Assembly (NCBI GenBank): GCA_018697195.1
Contig: CM031870.1
Span: 12,761,969-12,825,968 of the forward strand
Origin: Certhia americana
Lineage: Eukaryota > Chordata > Aves > Passeriformes > Certhiidae
Direction of reading: 5' to 3'
Length of the DNA stretch: 64,000 nt
The notes under the pieces are model-generated. The model was not told the origin of the DNA. It searched no databases and worked only from the letters and a program-made list of their open reading frames with translations. Numbering within the stretch: the stretch's first letter is position 1; every line of letters begins with the position of its first letter. The translations under genes were made by a program, and so were the position numbers. This document shows positions 1-64,000 of this stretch, one piece after another.

Positions 1-738
1 CCGGCCCGGTTGGGGTGCTAAACCCGGATTCATTGCCAGCTAAACCCTGCCAGGTTGCCGGGCTGCCGGTTCTCACCCAGGCTTTGCTGCAGCAGCGCTT
101 CGGTAGCCGGTGACAGCAGGCAGGGCCGAGGGTGGCTCTGAGCTGCTTTTCAGATGTTTTAAAAGAGTTTTCACTGTTCCAGGGGTCAGGCATTGCATAG
201 GTTGCCCAGGGCAGTGGCGGAGGCACTGTGCCTGGAGGTGTTTAAGATCTGGTGGTGGGTGATGGGTTTTAGGGGTCACAGTTGGTAGTGCTGGTGGATG
301 GCTGGATAATTTTAAAGGTCTCTTCCAATTTTGGTGATTTTATGACTTAGTAGACCTGTATATGAGTGCTGACTTGATTTCCATTCAAATGACTGCTTGG
401 TACTTACGTGCAGGCAGGATATATTATGTCCTGGTCAACAGTGTGGATGTACCTGTCATTTTCCTTACCTGTGAACTGTATGTTTCTCTTATTCCCACCA
501 TATCTTTGACTTTTCAAAGATTAAACAATGCATCTCCCTCCTGCCTTCTGCAGTCTGCATGCTGAAAAGGTTTGGTCATGCTTGAGGAGTACAGCTCTGC
601 TCTTTGTATTTTTCCAGTTTGGAGGTTTCAAAGGAGCTTCATTTTTCCAAGACACTTCCTAGAGGTATCAGCATTGTTTGTGACAATCTTATATTTCTCC
701 GTGCTTGGTTAAATATTGGCTCTTTGATTTTATTTCAG
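1..738. other. GTF3C1 intron 1, right-hand part
   Basis: The acceptor TTTATTTCAG at 729-738 closes this stretch. No candidate first coding exon of GTF3C1 is visible here in any forward frame. The only recognisable content is the CR1 LINE remnant at about 181-348. The first 60 bases are GC-rich, which could be the edge of an upstream CpG-rich region, but that cannot be judged from so little sequence. Confidence 0.6.
181..348 (+). mobile_element. CR1 LINE 3'-end fragment
   Basis: Contains the typical CR1 3' sequence: GGTTGCCCAGGGCAGTGG, then CCTGGAGGTGTTTAAG, and a final part related to GGTCTCTTCCAA followed by a TGATTTTATGA tail. It is 5'-truncated, sits in intron 1 of GTF3C1 and runs in the sense direction. 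It is diverged, so it is probably old. Confidence 0.8.
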
Positions 739-37749
<37,011 letters not shown>

Positions 37750-37888
37750 AAGGGGTAAATTCAATTTCATATGAAATTGGCTTAGCCTGTGGGAGAGTGT
37801 TCATGCAGATTAAATGTTACAATTTGTGTTCCGTCATGTTTTTATTAAGTTATTTATCCTTTTTACTTCTGAATGTATTTAAACTGAG

Positions 37889-37894
37889 AATAAA
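37889..37894 (+). terminator. GTF3C1: GTF3C1 polyadenylation signal
   Basis: AATAAA lies 140 bases after the TAG stop and is the only canonical hexamer before the convergent POLR3K gene. It implies a short 3'UTR with cleavage near 37910. Confidence 0.8.
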
Positions 37895-37909
37895 TCTTGA
37901 TGTTTAAAC

Positions 37910-38274
37910 ATAAGTAATATGTGATCCTACTTGAAGTACGTTCTTCTTTTATCAGCAATTGGTTGCAGCGTATAGTTTGTAGTTCCTGCTTTGACAGGGT
38001 TTTTACAGGTCATCCCCTTTTTCATTTTTAGCTCTCTGTAAGACCACAGTGGTAACACCACCTCTGCTTTTCCTTCCGTGCCCTGGCACAGCAGCTGCCT
38101 CGGGGCTGGCGTTTCCTCACCCTCCTTCAGCTCGGATACCTTCACGTGTCCCACACGGCTGTCTCGGTGTGCAGGGCACGACTTTATTACCGCTGCCCTC
38201 CCCAGCCTGTTCCCCATCCCTGCCGGACCCACAGCAACCACGCAGCAGCCGCTGGCTCTGCCCTCAGTGCCAGG
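37910..38274. other. Intergenic gap between convergent GTF3C1 and POLR3K
   Basis: About 360 bp between the two convergent polyadenylation signals. A second TTTATT (AATAAA on the minus strand) at 38183-38188 could serve as a distal POLR3K signal. No other gene or repeat is recognised. GC content rises sharply towards the right. Confidence 0.7.
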
Positions 38275-38280
38275 TTTATT
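38275..38280 (-). terminator. POLR3K: POLR3K polyadenylation signal
   Basis: TTTATT on the plus strand (AATAAA in the POLR3K sense) starts only about 31 bases after the TGA stop. This implies a very short 3'UTR. A backup hexamer lies at 38183-38188. Confidence 0.75.
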
Positions 38281-38311
38281 GCAGAGCACCCTTGCCGCTC
38301 CCCGCGGCCCC

Positions 38312-39034
38312 TCAGTCCCGCCAGCGGTGCCCGCACTGCGGGTTGCAGCACTTGTAGAAGGTGGTCATGGGCTCGTCGGCCGAGCGCGTCTGGATCTGCA
38401 TGAAGTACGCGCGGGGGTGCTCGCACTTGGGGCACGGCTCTGCGGGGAAAGCGCCGTGAGGGGCCGGCAGGGCACACCGAGCCCCGGGCGGCCCCTCGGC
38501 CCGGCCCTACCTGCCGTGGAGTCCACGTTCTCCCAGGCTGCGGCGCCGCCCAGCACATCGTCCACCTCCTTCAGCCGCGGGTATTTCCTGCTCGTCACCT
38601 GCGGGACCGGGAGCCGCTCAGCGGGACCGGGCAGCACTCACCGGGCCCGGGCAGCACTCACCGGGGCCCGGGCAGCACTCACCGGGGCCCGGGCAGCACT
38701 CACCGGACCCCGGGCAGCACTCACCAAGGCCCCGGGCAGCACTCACCGGGCCCGGGCAGCACTCACCGGGGCCCCGGGCAGCACTCACCGGACCCCGGGC
38801 AGCACTCACCGGGGCCGGGCAGCACTCACCGGGGCCCCGGGCAGCACTCACCGGGCCCGGGCAGCACTCACCGGGGCCCAGGCACGGCGGGCCCCCGCCC
38901 CCGCGCCCCCCGCGCCCCGGTACCTTTCGCGTGACATTGCGCACGTAGGGACAGGTGGTGCAGGCGAAGCGGTGGCAGCGCGGCCCTTCCTCGGCCACCA
39001 GCACATTACCGCAGGCCGGGCAGAAGAGCAGCAT
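38312..39034 (-). CDS. POLR3K: RNA polymerase III subunit RPC10 (TFIIS-like)
   Basis: Small core subunit of RNA polymerase III, needed for RNA 3' cleavage, termination and re-initiation (yeast Rpc11). Exons on the minus strand: 39034-38924, 38598-38511, 38439-38312, giving 108 residues, the usual family length. The N-terminal zinc ribbon uses C5, C8, C25 and C28 (MLLFCPACGN, FACTTCPYV). The linker is KEVDDVLGGAAAWENVDST. The C-terminal TFIIS-like ribbon has C69, C72, C97 or C98, and C102, with the acidic hairpin RSADEP at 85-90 whose Asp-Glu pair (88-89) is the cleavage-stimulating element. It ends HRWRD. All key residues are present. The start is fixed by the family N terminus. The exon 1 donor, AAAG then GTACCG, is weak. 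Intron 1 is open in frame with exon 1 down to a stop near 38620 and holds a minisatellite. Confidence 0.97.
38629..38876 (-). repeat. GC-rich minisatellite in POLR3K intron 1, 12 units of 20-22 bp
   Basis: Twelve tandem units share the plus-strand core GCAGCACTCACC joined by GC-rich spacers such as GGGGCCCCGG. The ACTCACC cores start at 38636, 38656, 38677, 38698, 38719, 38741, 38761, 38783, 38804, 38824, 38846 and 38866, a spacing of 20 to 22 bases. A degenerate unit may precede them at about 38610-38630. In the POLR3K sense direction every unit reads GGTGAGTGCTGC, a consensus-like 5' splice site. Copy number is probably variable between individuals. Confidence 0.97.
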
Positions 39035-39300
39035 CGCCGGTTCCGCCGCACCGCCCGCCCCTTCCGGCGATGGCGGCCGAGGAGCCGGCGGAGGAGCCGC
39101 CCGAGGAGCTGGCACACGCCGAGGTGCTGGAGCTGTTCCAGGCGGCGCTGGCGCGGCTGGTGCAGGACCCGCTGCTCTGCGACCTCCCCCCACAGGTGGG
39201 CCCGGGGCTCGGGGGCCGGGCCGGGCCGGCGGGGCTGGGCTTACGGCCTTCCCCCTCGCCCGCAGGTGACGGCGGAGGAGATCGGCTCACAGGTGGCCCT
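38880..39300. promoter_or_regulatory. Bidirectional CpG-rich promoter of POLR3K and SNRNP25
   Basis: The two start codons face away from each other with 35 bp between them (39035-39069). That interval contains a GC-box-like CCGCCCC and an ETS-type CTTCCGG (39061-39067) immediately before the SNRNP25 ATG. There is no TATA box. GC and CpG density is high from about 38280 to 39640. With so little space, the initiation sites of each gene must lie close to or inside the first exon of the other. The promoter call is inference from layout and composition. Confidence 0.85.
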
Positions 39301-40770
39301 GGAGTACGGGCAGGCCATGACGGTGCGGGTGTGCAAGGCGGACGGCGAGACCGTGCGTGCGTGTGGGGCCGGCCGGGGCGGGCGGGGGGCCCGGGGCGCG
39401 GCGGGCGGGCCTGACCCGGCTCTCCCCGCCCCGCAGCCGTGGTGGTGGTGCAGAACGCCTCGGTGCTGGAGCTGAAGAAGGCGCTGCGGCGGCACATCCA
39501 GCTGAGGCAGGCCCGGCAGGGCGGTGTGCAGCACCTCAGCTGGTGAGCGGGACCGGCCGGGCGGCTCGGGAGTGCATCCCAGCCCGGCTCCGCCGCTCCC
39601 CCTGAGCGTTTTTTCCCCCAGGAAGTACATATGGAGGACATACCACCTAACGTACAACGGAGAGAAGCTGGCGGATGACAGGAAGAAGCTGCGAGAGTGA
39701 GTAACTGAGTCAGTGCTGGGGGGCTGAGGGGAGCCCACGCAGCATCTCCACGGGCAGGGCTGAGGTGGGAGGTCGTGCCCTGGCTCAGGTTGTCTTAGGC
39801 TGGAAATTGGCCGGGAGGTGGGACAGCACTGCCCACAGAAGTGGGACAGGCAGACTGAGAGACTCTGCCGGACAGGCTGGCCTCGGGGGTCTCCTCATCC
39901 TCAGCCACCACCATCCTGTGCTGGCTTCAGCCAGTTCAGACCACCCCACAGACCCCTTGGCCATCCCTCCCAAACTCCTACGGAATGCTTACAGTTACTG
40001 AGCTCAGCACAGATACTGACACAGGATAGGAAAGATCAGGGAACTGGAACACGTTGCCCAGGGAGGTTGTGGGCACCCCAGCCCTGGCAGTGGTCCAAGC
40101 CAGGTTAGATAAGGCTTTGAGGAACCTGGTTTAGTGAGAGGTGTCCTGTCCACAGCAGGGATGTTGGGATTAGATGGTCTGAAAGGTCTGTTCCAACCCC
40201 ATAACATTCTGTGTTTCTATGAAGAATGCCAGCAAAGAGGAGACCCAAGGATGGGTGTTGATCTTTAGAGCTGCTCAGCCACCTCTCAGTCTGGTAACAA
40301 TACTGACAGGTGACTTCTTGTTTCCCTGCCCATTCATGAGGCACGGGAGGGGGGCGGGGATGAGGCACTTCCCTGCAGTGCTGGGTCTGCCAGCCTGCTG
40401 CAGACCAGCCAGAAAAGGTGGTGTGAAGTACTAAAAATTCAGCAAGACAGCCCTAATCAAAGCTGTCCTTGGAAAAGTGAGCCTGGGTGACAGGTGTTGC
40501 AGTTAAGGGGTTGTTATAGTTAAAGGCAGATGAGCAGATCATTCAGTGCTGGCAGCACGTCCTGCATTCAGAAGTGAGAATTCTAATGTGTCTTCTAATA
40601 GAGCACAGCATGGGATTGTAGGAGTCCATCTGTCCCTGGGAAAGATGAAGCTATAGGGTTTCACAGGTTGTTTTTCCTGGGAAGCTGGTGTATAACAGCA
40701 TAACTCTCTGTTCAGGTATGGCATCAGGAACCGGGATGAGGTCAGCTTCATAAAGAAGCTTCGGAAGTAA
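39070..40770 (+). CDS. SNRNP25: U11/U12 small nuclear ribonucleoprotein 25 kDa protein
   Basis: Component of the U11 particle of the minor (U12-type) spliceosome, nuclear. Coding exons: 39070-39195, 39266-39356, 39437-39542, 39622-39696, 40716-40770, giving 150 residues. Conserved landmarks are QDPLLCDLPPQ at the end of exon 1, ALEYGQAMTVRVCK in exon 2, VVVVQNASVLELKKAL in exon 3, IWRTYHLTYNGEKLADDRKK in exon 4 and YGIRNRDEVSFIKKLRK at the end. Residues from about 43 onward form the ubiquitin-like domain. The N-terminal 30 residues (Glu-, Pro- and Ala-rich, then an amphipathic stretch LELFQAALARLV) are longer than in the 132-residue human form. The ATG at 39070 is the first in frame and lies directly after the ETS motif. 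Expression is probably coupled to POLR3K by the shared promoter. Confidence 0.95.
40037..40221 (+). mobile_element. CR1 LINE 3'-end fragment
   Basis: Reads GGGAACTGGAACACGTTGCC, then CAGGGAGGTTGTGGGCACCCC, GATTAGATGGTCTGAAAGG and TCTGTTCCAACCCCATAAC. It ends ATTCTGTGTTTCTATGA, the CR1 3' terminus. It is 5'-truncated and sense in the last coding intron of SNRNP25. Confidence 0.9.
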
Positions 40771-40778
40771 CCTGGGGG

Positions 40779-41563
40779 GTAAGTCCCAAACGTCCTCATC
40801 TTTCCCAGGCCATGGTGTTGAGGCTCAGAGCTGATGCTCTCTGCTGGCTGGCAGAGTATTTCTGAATGTCTGCATGGGGCCACTGCCTGTTTCCAGATCC
40901 TGGTAGTGTTTGTGCTCCTGTCAGGGCAGCAAATGATAATTCAGCTGCTTTAGGTAACAAACACTGGGAGCAGCAGCAGGAATAACTCTATATTTAGACT
41001 CTCAGATTACTTCTACACTGTCTTGAGACACATTAAACACAGTGTTCCTTTGCTGCTGTGATTGCTTCTAGAACCTTGCTTTCTTCTAGGCTTTTTAAAT
41101 GTCTGGAAATCATTGTCAGGAGCATGGCTGGGTTTCTAACTCATGCTGACATAATTCTGGTATTAATACTGCTATTTCGAGAAGGTTGTGCACACAAACA
41201 CAAGATGCAGCCAAGACTCTCAGACTTAGTAAGTTTTAAATTATGCTTTTAAAAATAGTCACAGTGACTGAAGAACAGGGGTAGGAGCAGCCTGTCCAAA
41301 GCCTTGTGTTGTTTTGCTGCTCCAGGTAGCTGGGCTAAAAACTGTTCCTTTTTGACCACAGTTATCTTCTACTCTTCTTTTAACACTGCCATATTTCAAA
41401 GATCCAGTGTAATAAAATGTGTGCCCTAACAACAGCCACCTGTTTCAGGGTGGAGTCACCTCTGGCACTAGCTGATCCCTCCTAGACCATCATGGCAATG
41501 TGGTGAGAAGAGCCCAGCATTCAGTAATTAATCTCACTGACAAATATTTTCTTTCTTACAAAG
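40779..41563 (+). other. SNRNP25: Probable 3'UTR intron of SNRNP25
   Basis: Eight bases after the TAA stop there is a strong donor, GGGGG followed by GTAAGT (GT at 40779-40780). A plausible acceptor, TTTTCTTTCTTACAAAG, ends at 41563. If used, the terminal exon is about 41564-41755 with the ATTAAA signal at 41733-41738. The stop would be within 50 bases of the junction, so the mRNA would not be a decay target. The alternative is an unspliced 3'UTR ending at the AATAAA at 41411-41416. Inference from splice motifs only. Confidence 0.5.
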
Positions 41564-41732
41564 AGAGAGCAGCGAATCTAGCCCTACCACGACCAGACTG
41601 GATTCAGCACCTTCCTGGAGGAAAAGGCTGTCACACTACAAAGAGGAACAAACTCCATTGACCGGACATTCTCATGGTTTTTACAGTTGCTGTTTGTGAT
41701 GTTTGCCTCTGGGCTGTATGTGGATTCCAGGG

Positions 41733-41738
41733 ATTAAA
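41733..41738 (+). terminator. SNRNP25: Candidate SNRNP25 polyadenylation signal
   Basis: ATTAAA in GGGATTAAAGAGACC, downstream of the proposed terminal exon. A canonical AATAAA at 41411-41416 is the competing choice. Confidence 0.45.
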
Positions 41739-41911
41739 GAGACCCTCTGGTTTTCTGAGGCTTTTCAGGCCCTTATTTCCAGCTGCAGATCTCTATCTGG
41801 CTGGTTTGGCCACTCCACAGGGTACATGAAACAGCAGAAGTGAGATTAAGTAACAAAGGTAGGCACAGACTACTCAGAACAATTCACAGTAGCTAAAACG
41901 CTACCTCACCG

Positions 41912-41917
41912 TTTAAT
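41912..41917 (-). terminator. RHBDF1: Candidate RHBDF1 polyadenylation signal
   Basis: TTTAAT on the plus strand (ATTAAA in the gene sense) lies about 300 bases after the RHBDF1 stop. No TTTATT is visible between it and the stop. It would leave only about 170 bp between the SNRNP25 and RHBDF1 ends. Confidence 0.4.
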
Positions 41918-42215
41918 CACCACCTTAGCAGTAGTAAACAACTCTGGTTAAAAATGTAGTATTGAAACTAGTGTAATAAAAATAATGGCAGCAGAAAAGG
42001 TTCAATACAATTGAACAAGGCACAAACGTTCTGTTTTTCAGAGTCTTCTGAGATAAGGCAAACCATGCCTGCCAAGTGCTAAGGAGACAGTTTAAATTAA
42101 CCACAGGCAGGGTTAGAAGTGTCATTGGATTAGAGGCTTTGTCCCCATGGAACTGGCACAGCAAATGCAAAGACAGTCCATCTCCAGGGCCTGCTCGAGA
42201 AGCCAGTCTTTGCTG

Positions 42216-61867
<19,652 letters not shown>

Positions 61868-64000
61868 CGTCCCACACTTGTCCTCAGGCCTAGGAGAGGG
61901 GAGACACCAGAGTCAGGAGGGAATCTGGCTCATCCCTCACAGCCCATGCTGGCAGGGTGAGCAGAGAGTTCTCCTCCCAGCTGTGACTGATGGTCCCGAG
62001 CACCACGTGGGATGAATTCCCAAAGTGCCTCATGAGGGCTCAGGGGTCACAGCTTGTGCCCACACCTGTCACTCAGAGGACACAGAACCTCGAGCCAGAT
62101 ACAGAGACTGCAGTCACAAGTTTGAGTTGCCTCCCATTAAGATTTTTGCTGAGACTACTGTGAGATCCAGATTCCCTAAGAACAAGCCATGAATTAAATC
62201 TTAATGAGATCTGGATCCAGACCAACCAGCTAAGTAACTGCAGTATCAAAAGCCACTGACCTCCCTCTAAAACCAGCTTGTTACTCACAAACACCCTTTT
62301 TTGCCCACCCAAAACCAAGCACCACACTTTCCAACCCACCTACCACTTAGCAATTAACAAGTGGCCATTTCTCATCACGGTTTCTAATCTCTTTTAAATG
62401 TAGTGATTTTCTAGAAACACAACACAGTGCACAGAGCAATACCAGTATAGCATGAACATTAGAGAACTGGCACCAATCCTGAACTAAGAGTGGTTTTCAT
62501 ACATAAATAATAATGATATGGTATTTAAATAAAAACCACTGTGTAATCAAAACGCTGCAGTGAGCAGAGTGACTCGCTGTCATCTTGCCCACTCTGCTGC
62601 AGTTTTGCCCTCCTGTTTGGGACCACAGGAGTCTTTCAGGCTGGCAGAGCATCCAACTTCATTGTGCACGCTCAGAGAAACAATTCAGAAAACAGATTCC
62701 ACTGGAGGCAGATCAGCTCAGACACCTCCATAGGTACTTTCCAATCTAAATTACACTACAAGTTTGTATTTCTTCCCCTTCTATTACACACACAACTTCA
62801 AGTGAACAGTGGGAACATGAGTGCTGAATGGGACAACAGATTCCATTCCCTCCTGGCTCTCTCCTTGCATGGCCCTAGCCTGGCCTATGGCCCTTTAGCC
62901 ACAGGGGACAAAAATAATCAAATGCCCCAGCCTCTTCACCACAGTGGACAGATGAAATAAGCAACCAGTTAAATCAGCAGGCACACAGGCTTTGAAAGGG
63001 AGTAGGAGAAAAACTCTGTTGGAATTAAAACTTAGTGCTCTTACAGTGTTAACACAGCCCATTTATTTGAAATGTAGAGTGAGTTTAATACATAAGAATT
63101 CTTCCTTGAGAGAGGCCAAGTCCCAGGAAGGACTAGAGGCAGAGGGATCTCCGCCCTAGGAGACATTTGGCATGCAACAAAACAAGGCCCTGAGCTGCCT
63201 GAATTATCCCAGCCTTGCAGTGGCTGAGCCAGTCAACCTGCACAGGTACCTCCCAACCTAAATTAGGCACTGGTTCTCCAAAACATGCACTGCCTTGCAG
63301 GCCATTCCCACCATATTCCCACAGCCCCCTGCAGCTGCCCTGGAAAGGGAACTGCACACACCATGGCAAAAGATACAAGGCAGGGGGGCAGGGGGGGGGT
63401 AATAGGTCAACAAATGGGAGTGGGGGATGATCTGGATTGGGATGGGAGAGAATCTCATCTAAAAGGAGCTGAAGGCCAGCTGCTGGTTCAGTCGCGCGAG
63501 CTGGGCCGGCTGCCAGGAGCGCTGTGCTCAGCTGAGCCGGAACGACAGAAAGGGAGGACTCAGCTGTAGGTGGATGAAGGTTGGGTTTCAGCAAATACCA
63601 CAGGCCCCCAAAAGTCTGGGAATTCATGATCTAGCCTGTACAGACATGCCCTTCATACATGCACCACAATCCTGTTGCACAGATGTAGTGCTGTGCACGA
63701 GAGGGACACAAATCCTTCCTTTGCTCCCCACCAAGCTTCCTTTAAGAACACTGAGAGTATTAGGGGAACTCCTGCCTGTGCTTGGTATGAGTAAATCTGC
63801 TATGACAAACGATTTACTGAAAGGTCTTGCAAATTTGTCTTCATGGTGAGGTCAGAAAGCAAAGCAGATTTCTCATACCTGAAATACTCCAGCAAAGAGC
63901 TTCAGCATTTACCCCTGAGGATCATAAACACAACATCTCCTGGAGGTGCCCTAATCAGAGACCAGCCAAGAGAGACAGAGCCACCACTTTGGCACAAAGA
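61868..64000 (-). other. RHBDF1: 5' region of RHBDF1: short 5'UTR segment and upstream intron
   Basis: 61868-61889 is 5'UTR following the acceptor CCTCTCCTAG. Upstream, the sequence looks intronic, with no recognisable coding exon or repeat. The one distinctive spot is a CpG-rich patch at about 63490-63545 (GTCGCGCGAGC, GGAGCGCTG, GAGCCGGAACGAC), which could belong to an alternative promoter or first exon. The main promoter is probably outside the window. Confidence 0.55.

Noticed and set aside
38629..38876. Regularly spaced repeat as a CRISPR-like array
   Set aside because: Head-to-tail 20-22-bp units without unique spacers in a vertebrate intron. It is a minisatellite.
38618..39193. 191-codon minus-strand frame covering POLR3K exon 1 and intron 1
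   Set aside because: The first part is the real exon, and the rest is unspliced intron 1. The family protein splices at 38924, and the remainder has no homology.
38078..39475. 465-codon plus-strand open frame with an ALTGARA-type repeat
   Set aside because: It is antisense to POLR3K and reads through the minisatellite. The GC-rich sequence lacks stops, and the repeat in the protein is just the translated DNA repeat.

Overview
This is a vertebrate nuclear window, almost certainly from a songbird. The evidence is 3'-end fragments of CR1 LINEs at about 181-348, 26479-26596, 36471-36551 and 40037-40221, a tRNA-Ile-derived SINE with a CR1-like tail (TguSINE1 type) at about 4243-4375, and a solo endogenous-retrovirus LTR at 27717-28166. 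The four protein genes match vertebrate families exon by exon. The real coding sequence is spread over many short exons, so most long open frames are shadows.

Layout: (1) 739-37749, plus strand, GTF3C1, the box-B-binding subunit of TFIIIC. 36 coding exons are present, and the first coding exon lies left of the window. (2) 38312-39034, minus strand, POLR3K, the TFIIS-like RPC10 subunit of RNA polymerase III, three exons. It lies tail to tail with GTF3C1. (3) 39070-40770, plus strand, SNRNP25, a U11/U12 minor-spliceosome protein, five coding exons. It is head to head with POLR3K, with only 35 bp between the two ATGs inside a CpG-rich region. (4) 42216-61867, minus strand, RHBDF1 (iRhom1), 17 coding exons. 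It is tail to tail with SNRNP25, and its noncoding first exon and main promoter are not identified here. For every gene the splice phases were followed through all junctions and the reading frame closes exactly: 2074 residues plus stop for the GTF3C1 part, 108, 150 and 857 residues for the others.

POLR3K-SNRNP25-RHBDF1 is the conserved outer flank of the vertebrate alpha-globin locus, so MPG, NPRL3 and the globin genes would be expected to the right of the window (inference). Having GTF3C1 next to POLR3K puts two RNA polymerase III machinery genes side by side; in human they are far apart on 16p.

I see no evidence of a new enzymatic or defence system. The most unusual structure is a GC-rich minisatellite in POLR3K intron 1. 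Each of its 12 copies carries, in the sense direction, a consensus-quality 5' splice site, while the real exon 1 donor beside it is weak. Other points of interest are the 35-bp bidirectional promoter, a GC-AG intron in GTF3C1, a SINE with Pol III promoter boxes inside the gene for the protein that binds such boxes, a well-bounded solo LTR, and a probable 3'UTR intron in SNRNP25.
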